Shown piece after piece: positions 38,401-50,493 of a DNA stretch of 64,000 nucleotides. A program made the position numbers and the translations under genes. The first letter of the stretch is position 1. Each line of letters opens with the position of its first letter. The notes beneath the pieces were generated by a model that was not told where the DNA came from, searched no databases, and saw only the letters and a list, made by a program, of their open reading frames with translations. Origin of the DNA: Acanthochlamys bracteata (taxonomy: Eukaryota > Streptophyta > Magnoliopsida > Pandanales > Velloziaceae); NCBI GenBank assembly GCA_019914995.1, contig CM034135.1, positions 3,102,501-3,166,500 of the forward strand, given 5' to 3'.

Positions 38401-41400
38401 ATCAAGACAGTTTAAACAAAACTGAACTAGCATGGTTTTATTCTTCTGGAAGGGAAACATCTACTGAAAAAATCTACTTGCACAACTTTTGATGGAAAGC
38501 ACTGATCACTATTAAGTTTTAGCTATAATAACATTATCTGCAAAGTAAATCATCATGAAAAAAATCAAAGGGCAAACTTTTAGCATTTTGGTTCTACTCA
38601 CCAGCACCTAGACCTCATTGGAGAAGATCGGCAGAAATTAGTGCAACGAAGACGAAGACTTAAGAAATTATCAGGAAGACCAAATATTTGCTTCATGAGA
38701 GAAAGAGCACCAGAGTCATTTGGTTTCAGCACATTCAAAATATCTGAAAATAGTGGAAGACGTTTAATGAGATAAACAATGTCATTAGAGCTCAGTACAT
38801 CTGGCATTATTACAAGAACAAATGAGCATTAAAAGTATGTACTGGCACTGCTGACAGGTGTTTATCCTTTAAATCTGGCCCATCAGTACATATTTACACT
38901 GGAGCTATGGATTAACTCAATACTCGGCATCAGCAAGGTCCTACTTCATTGAGAAAGAGTTATGATAGCAAATTTCTTACGAGTTTTAGGGAAGCCAAAA
39001 CATGGTGGAAATGTGGAGTGAAACATATGTTGCCTTCTAATTTGAGTTCCCATGGAAACTATGTTCGGAAGTTCAAACGTCAGACAAAATAAACACCGAG
39101 ATTGCACCTGCTGATGTAGGCACAGTCAAAGCACTGGAATAAGCATTGTCACTTGGGACATTTTCGAAGGATATACTATGAACATAATAATAACCTCAAC
39201 ATAGGGCAACAGAACACCGGTAAGCATAAAAGGCATAAACTATTCTTTTAAAGAGGCATAAAGTAAAACCTAGAGAGAATAAGAGATCAACTCAGAATTA
39301 TATTTGGATCCCATTAAGATTACTCAAGATTGTAAGGTACTTCATCTTATACAGCCTGAAAATAGCAACCAACTTCTGAACAATCAATAGAGGGGCAGGA
39401 TTATGCCATTTCCAGGTGTCACATCAATATAAAGAACTAGCAGGAAATAGCTACAAGCAAAGAGCTACTGGCTGACCTCACAATGTAAAGAAGCCTTCTT
39501 TGGTTGGGATCTGCACTGCAAGATATCTCGATCGTCAGAATCCTTTGACCTTTCGTAGTGGAGAGTCTCTTGCATGTGCCTCAGTGGACTCTGTCCTTTC
39601 CCACTACGAGTACAAGGTTTCTTTCCAGATTTACTCCCAATGGATTGATTCACAACTCTTGCCTTATTCTTATGGTGTGTGGTTATGTTTGTAGCTGGGG
39701 AAATTTCTTGTACTCGGTTCATCAACTCAGATTTTGCTTCAGAATTTTCATTTGAGTTGCAACTGTTGATAATGTTTTTCGGGGCTTTCGTTCTTAACCT
39801 TTTACGCCGTTGCCAACTATACAATCTTGTGCGTTTTTCTGAACTGCATAAAAAACCATAGATAATAAACATTTTGAAATTCAAAATAGCCACATGATCC
39901 AGGCATGTAGCTCTACCTTTTTGATGATGGAGAAGTATGTGTTGGACCAGCTTGCAGCAGGTCTGAAGAGGCCATACTGCCAGTCACACTGGTGTCCTCG
40001 ACCCTCTCATTATGCTGTTTAATGATAGATGACCATCTGTTTTCTTTACAGAGAACCATACGGTCGTCAACATTAGGAAAAATCTGCCTGGTCGAACTAA
40101 AACAATTAGTTTCAATCTTTTCTTCCCTCCTAACTTCATAACCATTCTTCTCCATGTTGTCTAGAAAATTGGAGGGGATGTCTTTCAAATGTGTAGTTAC
40201 GCTAGCCATCCTCACTGCCAACGTTCCACGACCTCTTGCAACCTTTCGAGGCTTCCATCCAATATTACAGCTATCACTTGAATATAATATGCAGGAACTA
40301 GTTACCTTTATATCATCAAAGTCATCTCGTGTTCTCTTCACTCCAGCTCCTGTGAAAGAAAACTCATTCATTAGAACCACACAAAATTCAGTTTGAATTG
40401 CAAAACATAAACTACTGTCTTTTGATTGACCCACATGAGAGCTGCAAAGCTCAAAGCATAGATACGCTCAAACTGATTGACTAGGACAATGTACTACCAA
40501 TTACAGTAATGAAACTGGATGACTAGGACAAAGTACCACCAATTACATTAAAGTTAAAAAGGAAGACCCTTCAACAGCTCTATTGACGACTCACAGTCTT
40601 ACAGAGAGAAGAGTGTACAATAAATTTGGAGGATTATAACTTATAAGTTAGCATCATGATAATATGGTATAACTAACCAGTTAATGAACTAGGCAGATTC
40701 TATGAATGTGTATGCACAGCATAAGTCCTTCATACTCCTCTTGAAGGTTTTACAAAACAAAGCTTGGTTGTGAGGCAACAAAAGTTTTCAAACAACTTCA
40801 TACAAGCATAAACCAGCAAAATGAATGAAGACGGCTAATAAATACAAAACTGAAATGCTTACTGCACTCAATACAGAGGAAATTGCATATAGAACGTGAA
40901 GCAGAAAATTTACGTATTCAAAATTTTACAGCATAAGTATCCAAATGTGTCGTTCGTAGCAATAGGATTACCAAAATACTTTAGAAACTTATCAGGTGTT
41001 GGTCCCACGACCTGATAGTGACTTTTTCCTAGAGGTAAAAATATAGATGAGTATCTCAAAAGAAAGACCATAAGAGATTCACCAATCTGCAAAATAAACA
41101 TACATTGAAACTATTAAACCTAAATAAAAATCTATAGCAGCCAGCTGAATGATACATTCCATAAGTTACCCTGGTCAGGAGAAGATCCCAAGCTTGACTA
41201 CAGAGATATTGAGTGCTTGGTCTTGACCACCTTGGCTGTGATGAGCATATGATATGCCATCAGTATATAGTATATGCATTTTCTGATAGTAAATATGAGA
41301 CAACAGCTAACCTTCTCATAAAGGTGGCAAAGGATGTTGAAAGATGTATCTCCAGTACCTTTCAACAACTCAATTGTATTCTCTACGATCTGCTGCAAGA

Positions 41401-42173
41401 AAATAGTATTAAGTGAATGCATGTGCTGAACATTTCATCACTGTTATTTCAAGCAAAGCATGAGAAAAATTAGTAATTTATGCTTGACACGATCAGCTCA
41501 ACACCTTCAATGTAACAAGAAATCATGTGCGAGAAAATCTACAATATAGGTTATGAAAGGCTTACTAATTAGGAAATGTTTCCAGAAACCAGTTCTATTG
41601 CAACAATTCTCTCACTAGCAGCAAACTAGAAATGGATCTTATACGATAATAAGTAACATGCAAAGCCTGTCTCTGTAACAGAAACCAAACGGAAGAGAGG
41701 AGATGGATCTCCTCAGACACTGTCTATCCAAATATCAGTATGATTCATAAAATATTCCAAAAGTTGACTATTAGTTTTATTTCACAAACTCGAACAAAAT
41801 TTGGACAAGAACAATCATGATAGTAACTAGAAGTTCCAAAAGTTGAAAGGAAGACCAAAAAACAGACCACGCTCTGGGAAATGCCGCCGTAGTGGAAAAT
41901 AACCGGCGGGGGAGGGGCGGCGGGTGATATAACACAGAATGCGTGATCAAGCAGGCGGCAGTAATCTTGAGGATCTTCAGGGTGGAGTAGAAATTCATCA
42001 CGGCCACAGGCGAGACACAGCCGCCCGCGACATCGGCATTGAGAAGAAGATTCCGACAGTGGAGAAGGGAGAAGAGAGATCAGCGTCTCGTGCAGCGACC
42101 TCACATTGCGGCGGCCGTAAACACGCCGGAGAATTTCGGGTGCTCTCCTCCGCTTCGCTCGACGTCGCGCCAT
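32458..42173 (-). CDS. TERT: telomerase reverse transcriptase
   Basis: Twelve exons join with matching phases (listed high to low): 41868-42173, 41312-41392, 41170-41235, 40972-41086, 39917-40349, 39482-39843, 38602-38800, 37685-37826, 36019-37344, 34045-34790, 33480-33752 and 32458-32731; about 1440 residues. TERT copies its RNA template onto chromosome ends. The N-terminal TEN region starts MARRRAKRRRAPEILRRVYG with CRCRGRLCLACG. Exons 5-6 form a basic linker. The RNA-binding domain has FIWAVIRSIVPLELLG and the T motif near FYVTERES (754-761). RT motifs: 1 RFLPK (813), A VVADVSKAFDSID (catalytic D932), B' GISQGS (1046), C LIDDF (D1178, D1179) and E WSGLLIN (1241). All three catalytic aspartates are present. 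The C-terminal extension includes LCNYLRPKCHPIFYDSSIN and ends in SSLFWKIKY. The B'-C spacer is unusually long. Exon 1 could also end at 41871; the exon 4 and 6 donors were chosen by phase. No in-frame stop breaks the model. Confidence 0.95.
34916..35196. mobile_element. possible MITE in TERT intron 9
   Basis: The block begins aaggggtcattttggat and ends atgccaaacatccactta, whose reverse complement resembles the left end imperfectly. It has an AT-rich, gene-free interior and lies within the intron between the motif A exon and the motif B'-C exon. Confidence 0.4.
35296..35426. mobile_element. small Tourist-like MITE in TERT intron 9
   Basis: About 131 bp bounded by GGCATGTTTA and TAAACATGCC, a 10-bp inverted repeat, with TAA just outside both ends (offset by one base on the right). 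Same end style as the MITEs at 28259 and 31701. Confidence 0.7.
35516..35758 (+). repeat. direct tandem duplication of about 120 bp in TERT intron 9
   Basis: Two diverged copies (about 35516-35637 and 35639-35758) share gaatctaa.tg.gtgct.gtttt, gaagatca, tatgatacac, aaagaacga and ctaagaaattt-like segments in the same order. Confidence 0.75.
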
Positions 42174-42783
42174 CGCCGAAGAGAGAAAGTCACCGATCAA
42201 CAGAATCGCTCACTCGTTTGTCAAATTTATAGAGAGACGGAGCAGCAGAAAAGCCAGTAGTACGAACAGAAGAAAATTACGCCTGGATTATCTGGGAATT
42301 ACTAAAAAACCATTCTGATTCAAAATTTTGAATTAATAATAATTTTGTTTTTTATTTTTAAGAGCTTACCTGACATAGGTGTGTAAACGGGTTGGATTCG
42401 GGTAAGATTCAAGAAAGATCCTAGCCCCAATTCTATAAAAGTTTATAGTTCTTTATCCGAGTCCACATATGAAAATTTAAGATTTATATTGGAACCCACA
42501 CGCTTTCAAATTCAAATCCTAAATATTGAAATATTTGTAAAATAATTTTTTTTAAAATAAAAAGTTTATTTTATTTAAAATAAATATTTTTAAAATATTT
42601 TTATTTGTACATAATTATTCGTGTTTTATTATAATTTTCAGTTGTTATTAGAAGATCTTCTGTATTGAGATTTGTCGTCGGTTATTCCGATTCCTAACAG
42701 AAATTACATCGGATCCTGCCAACTTATCGGGTGTTCGGATATTTACATTTTACACCCTGACGTGTATAGATAGAAGCTACTTC
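42174..42783. other. TERT upstream region, shared with the divergent MATE pseudogene
   Basis: About 600 bp separates the TERT start codon from the first MATE-related frame on the other strand. The TERT-proximal 60 bp is GC-richer and likely leader; the rest is AT-rich. No clear TATA box was seen in either direction. Confidence 0.5.
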
Positions 42784-45395
42784 TTGTGTTGTACGGCTGC
42801 AAGCATGCTGGCTGCTGGGAATCTCAATAGGCTCCAAATGGCTTCTTTTGTTCTCCACATGGCGGGAATCTCTCGCCTTCGGCAATCTCTACTCACAAAT
42901 AGCACGATCGCCGCCGCAAAACACCGCCGCATTCCAGGCATCCTCGCCTCGGCGGCGCTCCAGCTGTTTCCGCTTTCGAATGAAGTGTTCTGCTTCTCGT
43001 CGTCGTCGCCCTCCTCCTCCTAATTCAAGCTCTGGTGCTCAAGAGCTGGATCTCAGTAGTGAAGATGGAGAGAAGATTACCAGAGTTACTTTTCGCTACT
43101 CGGCGTCTCGCTTTTTGGAGCGAATTAGGTATTGTTTTAGTCTTAGAGGAAATAGAGCTCGCTTAGTTTTCATTCATGTATAAGCTAGCATTGTATGATT
43201 GCATTAGCTGAAATCTACACGATAATCAAGTTGTTATTAGATGGCCAAGCTGAAAGAAAGCGTAAGGAAATTTAGTTTTCTGAAGGTTTTGTCAAAATAT
43301 TTTGCCCGTGATTAGGACTGATGGGATTACTTTGGATATAGTGAACATTGCGCTACCGGCTGTGCTTGCTCTTGCATCTGACCCCCTTATGTCATTTGTG
43401 GACACTGCCTTTGTTGGACATTTCAGTGTTCAACTTTTTATCTTGTACATTATTTTCAGTTTTGAAGTTTTTTAGCTCGTAGAAGTAATACGAATCAGGT
43501 TGATATGATAAATTTCAATGTCAGTGGATGTTCCTGATAAGTAGATTGGAATTTTTTCAAGTTCTTAAATTTGCTTTGATATTCATATGTAGGATCGTGG
43601 AGCTGGCAGCACGAGTGTCTCAGTGTCCGTGTTCAATCTTGCATCCAAGTTGTTCAATGTCCCATTGCTTAAATAACAACATCTTTTGTTGCTGAAGAGC
43701 AGGCCTTAGAAAAGGAGAAACAAAGTAAGTCAAGAATATGAAAGTATTTGCGAACATTTACTTAACACTTATTATGATGATTCGAAAGTGATATTTGAGC
43801 TCCTTTTCTATGTTGATAGAAGAGAAGGGTTCAAGTTCTCAGGTTGGGAGCAATCAAGGGGTTTGTTCATAGTGCTGGTAAAGAAGGCAGGAAGTCCTTC
43901 CGCAGTCTCTACATCATTGACTTTCGCAGCTGCTATTGGACTTGTTGAAGCTATAACACTTTCGCTGGAATCAGGCCTTCTGATGAATTTCATGGGTATA
44001 CCTGTTGTATGTGGACCATTTACTGTAGGTAGACTTCATGAAATTTGTAACCTATATGTTAATCTAGGTTACTTTTGAGATCAATAATCTATGCCATTGA
44101 TATTCAACTAATGCATATTGAAAAATTCATAAAACAGTCTTGTTTAAGGTGATATCAATCTGGATCAGTTGATTGTAGTTTAACTCAAATCATATTTGGT
44201 AATCCAAACAGGATTCTCCTATTCGAGCTCCTGCTGAGCAATTTCTTACTTTTATGATTCTCCACCAATAGTCATAGCGCTTGCAGCACAAGGCACGTTT
44301 CATGATTTGAAAGACACCACTATATGAGTAAGTACTATTCAGATCTGATGCCCTTGATTCACTTCTCTGCATATTTGCTTTAATGTAACTGGATATACAT
44401 ATCAGTGAATCATGTTACCGCAGGGAAATACATTGTTAATGTGGGAGAGTACAGTACTTGTTTTCAGAATATCCTGCAATTGTTTATCTACTTTTTAACT
44501 TCAAGAAGCTAGAAATTTAACTTCTTCTTGTTTAGAATACTTCTTTCTAGTTTTGAAAAGAGCATGCTATTTCATGTTAGGAATGCTTGACTAATATCAG
44601 CTCTTTCAATAACTAACTGAACTCAGCTGCTGGAAACTTGGTAAACGCAATCTTGGATCCTATTTTGGTCTTCTTCTTTTGGTATTGGCATCTGCAGTGG
44701 AGCTATAGCTACTTTATCTGAGTATGTTTTCATCGTCACAATTATTCCAAATGATTACATGATTTACATGGCCCGTTCTTTATAAAGTATTCCAGTTTTG
44801 TCTTTTCTCAGCTATGTCATAGCCTCTTTCTTCCAATTGAGGCTGGATAAGGAAGTTATACTTGTTCCTTTGAAGGTCCTTACCATAGGGGTGCTTTGTT
44901 ATCTCAAAAAAAGGTCAGGTAAGTTACTTCTGTTCTGAATTTCTTGATCTTGATTTCCATGTCAGTATTATTCAGGCCTCATAGTAGGTGCAACTGATAC
45001 TTCTGTCAAGTCCCATCTTTTAAGATCTCATAGATTATGTTACATGTATATTAATTTCTAGAATTGCCTATGATTTTATGTTTGTATCCAAGCAGGCATT
45101 CCATAAACTGATACTTCTTGTAGACCAGCATTGTGGTCATAAGCATACAGGGGAAAGAAAAAAGGTGAATTAGTTTGCTGCGAACAACGATGAAGTTTTA
45201 TATTGTGTAGTTCTATATATGAGATTGTCACATGCACATGTCATGGATCCATAGTTTTACATTCCTCTGGTGCACTTTGCTATGGTGTTGACCATTGATA
45301 TATGCAGATGGACTCTTATTAGCCAAAACTGTAGCAGTTCTCCTAACTATGACATTGTCCCCTTCAGTGGCTGCACGACAAGGTCCTGTTCCTAT
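42784..45395 (+). pseudogene. MATE transporter pseudogene (plastid-type DTX44/45 clade)
   Basis: Broken exons follow a MATE antiporter in order. A Ser/Pro-rich N-terminus (about 42850-43130) shifts frame once. Exon from about 43317 reads TDGITLDIVNIALPAVLALA then FVDTAFVGHF. Exon from about 43593 (VELAA..SVSVSVFNLASKLFNVPLL) has two frameshifts, one before ITTSFVAEEQA. Others are TSLTFAAAIGLVEAITLSLESG with MNFMGIPV (about 43905-44010), DSPIRAPAEQF with PPIVIALAAQGTF (about 44215-44320, with a gap), AAGNLVNAILDPILVFFF (about 44628), YVIASFFQLRLDKE (about 44813) and GLLLAKTVAVLLTMTLSPS..AARQGP (about 45308-45385). Helices 9-12 are missing. The frameshifts, stops and 3' truncation make it non-functional. 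Relatives are predicted chloroplast-envelope efflux carriers. Confidence 0.88.
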
Positions 45396-47386
45396 TCTTG
45401 TCTACAACTTTCTTTCTCTTTAGGGTTATACGAGTTAGTTCTCAATTCATGCCATAAATTGCATAAAACCTTATACTGGCTTTTCCCTTCTAATAATAGA
45501 TTCTTATCTGTTAATTACTGACTCTTACTGCATGTATATCAAACACATTACAGCATACATATACGTTAGCTATCGAAAGTTTCCATACCTTATCATATAT
45601 ATATATATATAGGCGCTACTTGCAAGCAAGTACACTGAAGAGAACTATAAACAAGCTCGTTTATCATATACAGAATAATACGTTATTTGCATTTGCGCAT
45701 CTTTTCTCTCTCCGCATGTGCTCTACTGTAATGGCATTAGCTATCATTCTCTATTTTGGTTTTGGTGGCTTTTCAATGTTATTTTACCAAAGATACAGCT
45801 GTTCTAGATTAAATTTGACCAACTTATATAATATTGGATCAAAATCATTCAATCATATCCGATCTATATATTTATATAGATTAAATTTATTAATTTTAAT
45901 TAAATTTATTTAATAATCAGATCAAATTTAAAATAATATATTTAATTATCAAAATTATTAAAATAAGAATCATAAAAATTAATTTTAATAGTGATAGGTG
46001 ACATTATTAGGTATTGCATATCTAAAATAATAAAATACTAATTTTGATAAAATTTATAAATAAAATAAAAAAATTATGATAAGCTAAGCAATATATATAT
46101 ATATACATATTATATCATTATTAGATATTATTAGATAATATATGCTATATAAGTAATTATAAAGATTGAATAAATTATTTTAGATTAATTCGAAGTTGAT
46201 TCGAGTTTATTTAATTTATCGGGTTAATTTGATTAATTTGAAACTAATCTGAACTTAATTAAGATCAGTTCAGAATTTGATTTAAATATATCGATTTCGA
46301 ATTCGGTTCACGAGTCGAATCATATATTATAATTTTTATCTAATAATGACTTTTTATATTGGATTGTATATAGAAGTGGAGTCTAAAAATATATTTTTGA
46401 CTAGAAACGGTGACTTATGACTTACGAAAGATACACGACTAGCGCGTTTGGAGCAGCGATTTCAAACGCTGTTTTTTGACTTTTCTTTATTTCATATTTT
46501 TTAATATATATTTTATAAGTATATAAAAAATTTATTTAAAAATTTAGAAAATATAGAACAATTTTACGGAATGAGATTTTTTTATTGCATATTTTTATTT
46601 TTTTAAGTAAAAAAATAAAGCTCGTTTTTTAAAAAAATAAAAATATTTTTTATTTCAGAAAAGTTTTATTTTATAAGTATTCCCAAACGCTCCCAAGCTT
46701 ATCTATTTCGATGGGAGAAATTTGGAAAATTTTGGGATGCTAGCAAATTAGGGTGCATTTTCCTTATCCTTATAATTGATTTTTTTACTAAAAATCATTT
46801 CTAATTTTATAAAAGAATATAAAATATTATTTTCAGTTTATTTTTTTATTAATAAAAAAGACTAAGTATTAATTATAGTTACTCAAATTCTAAGACTTCA
46901 TTGTTCAATAACTCATTTTCTATAAAAAAAAGACGCTCTTATATAGAACGTGTTTGTATTGAGTAAATTCATTCTTTTAATAAATAAATTTAAAAAAAAT
47001 TAAAAAATTAAAAAAATCTAGTAAAAATAAATTATATTTATTTTGTATTGTACTTGAATTTTAAAATTAATTTTTGTGAGTTGTTAAACAAGCCATAACC
47101 AATCGGTAGTAGCTTTTGAATTATAGTTGGTTTTTAAAGTTCTTTCTATAAAAGACCAATGGGCTATATATTCTGGCCCAAAATCAGTTAACACATCTTG
47201 CTGGCCTAGTAAACCCACCCATCAAAAAGCTAGTTAAGAAAAAGGTTCGCTGGTAACTACTTGACTATCAAAACCAAATCTTCAGTCCAAACCAAATCCT
47301 CCGAAAGCAACGGCTGATGAGGCGCAACGTCGCCGAGTTTGACCAGACGCGTCAGCGGGGAAAGAAAATATCCGGGCGCATGTCTC
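45396..47386. other. AT-rich intergenic region
   Basis: No gene seen. It includes an (AT)n run at 45595-45611, another near 46095-46105, and a MITE-like block at about 46441-46698 bounded by gcgcgtttgg and ccaaacgctc. Last is the promoter of the DREB2-type gene, with an ACGCGT box at 47347-47352. Confidence 0.5.
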
Positions 47387-47394
47387 TATATAAT
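47387..47394 (+). promoter_or_regulatory. candidate TATA box of the DREB2-type gene
   Basis: TATATAAT stands about 35 bp before a long pyrimidine tract (47420-47487, mostly CTTT units) typical of plant leaders. It gives a predicted 5' UTR of about 200 nt before the ATG at 47627. Confidence 0.6.
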
Positions 47395-47419
47395 CTCTTG
47401 CACATATCTGCTCAAGAGG

Positions 47420-47487
47420 TTTTCTCCTTTTTTTTTTTTCTCTTTTCTTTTTCTTTTTTCTTTTTTCTTCTTTCTTCTTTCTTCCTT
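47420..47487 (+). repeat. pyrimidine (CTTT)n tract in the predicted leader
   Basis: Almost uninterrupted C/T run of about 65 bp on the plus strand directly downstream of the TATA box. Such tracts are common in plant 5' UTRs and are prone to length change. Confidence 0.7.
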
Positions 47488-47626
47488 CGGCTCCAAGGAA
47501 TTTAAAGAGAACGCTGCTCTGGTTTGAGATAACTTTGAAGAAGAAAATCTTTTCTGCAGAAGGGAAGGAGATCGTGATTGGTTTTTGTTTGGCATAGTTT
47601 CTGATCAGTTGGTGATCTTTAGAGTT

Positions 47627-50493
47627 ATGTCAGCGCCAGAGGTTATAACGTAAGATTACTAAGCTGTTAATCTTCTGTCTTTCCTTGTTATACTAGTTTT
47701 ATAAATTCTTAGAAAATTTTCTTTGATCTTTGCTGGAATTTTTTTGTTGTTTCTGAGTTTGGTTTGATTGCTGTAACTTAATTTATTCATGCTCTGGTTT
47801 TGTTCATGGTGTTGGATTCAAGAAGGTTGTTTCCGTTCTTGTTACTGAAAGAGTTTTGGTTAAAGAGCCTGTAACATTTAATGAATTTATTAGATGGGAT
47901 TAATGCTTAGACAGTATACACGACCCAGTATTAGTGGCTAATGGGACGGATTTCCTCAATAAGAGGCGAAGTTTTGTTGTAAACATACCTTTTTAAAGGA
48001 GGAAAAAATCATGGTAGGTTTATCTGGACAGAATATGGAAGCAGTGTCTAGAGATATTAAGAAGATCAAATGGAATTAAGTGGCAGCACAATTAGATTGC
48101 ATGATCTCTGTGACAAGCTATGTTGTGAGAAAAAAATATTAACTTGGCAATTCATTCTTGATTCAGCATAATTATACATGACAAGCCACGTTTTGAGGAA
48201 AGCAGAAAGTTAAATTGGTAATTTCATTTTAGATGTAGTGTTTCTAAGAAATATTATAGATATAGTGATCCTCAGATATGTATGAAGTGCTATAAAAAGT
48301 GACCCATTTGGTCTAGTGTAATGCCTACGCAGAGAAATAGGTGAATTATTGGTTGTCAAATAGAGCATGGAATGAGCATTTGAAAAATTAGCATAAAGAT
48401 CCTTTGAACCTGGTTATTAAACAGAGTAAATGTTGATCCATAAATCTTAAAGCGAAGCAGCATTTTATCTCTTACACAACCATGCTACTAAAACAGCTAA
48501 TCTGACATTTTGTTGTAATGTCCCTGCTCTTTTGAGTAATGTATGGTTTGTTTTGCATGGTCAAAATTCATGAGTACCTTCTTTATGTTGTTTCTTTCCA
48601 CTTCTGATTGCATTGCATTTCTTTTGTGAATCTGCATAGCTAGATTTGGAGGAGGAGGCATTACGATGAATTGATATGACTGTTGTAGGTATGAACTTTG
48701 AGAAACTCATTAAGGCCTTTCTTAATTCTAAATTACAAAACAACTATTCTAGTTTCGAGGTTATAAATTTTAATTATCTCAGACGGTCATCCTAATTATT
48801 AAAATAAGAATGAAGTGTGAATCCTGCGAATGACATGACTTTGGAGTATCTAGTTTGAGATAGACATGAATTGCAGAGGTACATGTAATGTTTGCTGACT
48901 TTTTTAGCTAAGTTAAGAGATCATATTTAATTTCATCATTTCCAAAGCATGTATAATATCTGCTCATATACAACTTACTTCCTATCTGCGTGTAGTTGGA
49001 GCCATATCATTTAGCTTTTATTTTTGTTAACGTGTGTGGCAAGGTCAGATGTAGGCCTCTCTTTTCGGCTGACCAAAAAATATAAATAGGTCATATGTAA
49101 GCAACTGAACCTTATTCTTAGAGAGAGCACTAGTCTTTTTCTAGTTGCCTATCCCTGTGGTACTTCTGCGCTAAGGGTTCCCGCTGAAAATCATGCGCTA
49201 ACTTAATTGTGTCATCATATTCGCTTGCTTAATTTCAAGAAGGTCTGGGAATTGGTTGGACAAGTAATACTGCTGATAGTAGTTAATGCTTTTTATCTTC
49301 ATGGTAAGGATATGGGTTAGAACTATAGAGTCAAAGAAAGCTGATCCTGGTTGGCTTTGCAAGTTTTCTATTATTGTAAATTGTCGTGGACATGCATTGC
49401 GTGTACTTTTCCATTGTTTGTTGGTGACGTGTTGAATCTTTTCTTTGTGATCCTCATACAAAAATTGATAAACCACTGCACGTAATAAACATATTATGAG
49501 CATTTGGAGCTTGCAAAGTTTATCATGTAGCATGCATGATCAATTACTCTGCTATAGAACACTCGTGTTGAATTTTGTTTGTCTTTTAGGAAGAGAAGTA
49601 GGCGCAAGGGGCCCAAAAGTGTAGCAGAGATTCTTGCTAAATGGAAGGAATTCAACAACAACTCTTCCAAGGATAGCAGCACTGGAAGGAAGACGACTCC
49701 CAAAGGCTCTCGGAAAGGCTGCATGCCTGGAAAAGGAGGCCCAGAGAATCGAAGCTGTAATTACCGTGGTGTGAGACAGCGGACTTGGGGAAAATGGGTG
49801 GCTGAGATCCGAGAGCCTAATAGAGGTAGCCGGCTTTGGCTAGGTACCTTTGCTACTGCCTTGGAAGCTGCTCATGCATATGATGAAGCTGCAAGAGCTA
49901 TGTACGGCCAATACGCCAGGCTCAATTTCCCTGAAGGTTTTGCTGATGTAGCTGCAGCACCCTCTCATACAGCTCCTACATCATTTGAATCTTCTGTTAC
50001 GACTTCACATCATTCCAATCTTTCTTCTGTCGAAGAGTCAGAGGCAAAGTTCCCGAAACTTGAGCCAGACATACTACAGAGCAGTCATCCAGTGCTAATT
50101 CCAGATGTTCCAGATGCTCACAGAGAAGTGAAGGTAGAGGCTAGTGAAAACCATGAACCGTTTGAATCTTTTTCACATTCAGAGGAGGTTCCAGAAGAAA
50201 TGTTTGACATTCAAGACTTGCTGAGGGTGATAGATGATGATCCAACAAATACAGGAAATGAAGAAGCCTATGGAAATTCTTACTGGCACTTTGGAAGCCC
50301 TTCATCATTGTCATTCCAGATGATGAACCCGGATGCTAAGATGCTGGGAACCTTACATCATATGGACCCTGGTCACAGTGTTGCAGATTATAGCTCTAGA
50401 CACTTGAAAAGAATGAAGGAAAAACCAGATTTTGGATTTTCTGCAGGTCAAGAGTTTTCCAATGAGCACCTGTGGGAATCAACAGGAGGCTGA
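47627..50493 (+). CDS. DREB2: DREB2-type AP2/ERF transcription factor
   Basis: Two exons: 47627-47649 (MSAPEVI plus two bases) and 49590-50493, giving 308 residues. The donor AC|GTAAGA and acceptor TTTTAG join in frame. A basic nuclear signal [10 protein letters not shown] (about 9-18) and the DREB2 block [12 protein letters not shown] (19-30) come first. The AP2 domain (about 66-123) has [20 protein letters not shown] and [20 protein letters not shown]; Val78 and Glu80 in WVAEIREP fit DRE/CRT (A/GCCGAC) binding. A Ser/Thr-rich stretch after it ([17 protein letters not shown]) sits where DREB2A has its destabilising negative regulatory region. An acidic C-terminal part with [14 protein letters not shown] is a likely activation domain. 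These factors turn on drought, salt and heat genes. The 1.9-kb intron after codon 7 is typical of DREB2 genes. An ACGCGT (CAMTA-type) box lies 40 bp before the TATA box. Confidence 0.93.

Noticed and set aside
41745-42200. TERT start 27 bases further upstream, extending the N-terminus by nine residues
   Set aside because: The frame upstream begins with TTG, not ATG. The first ATG at 42173 gives MARRRAKRRR, which fits plant TERT N-termini.
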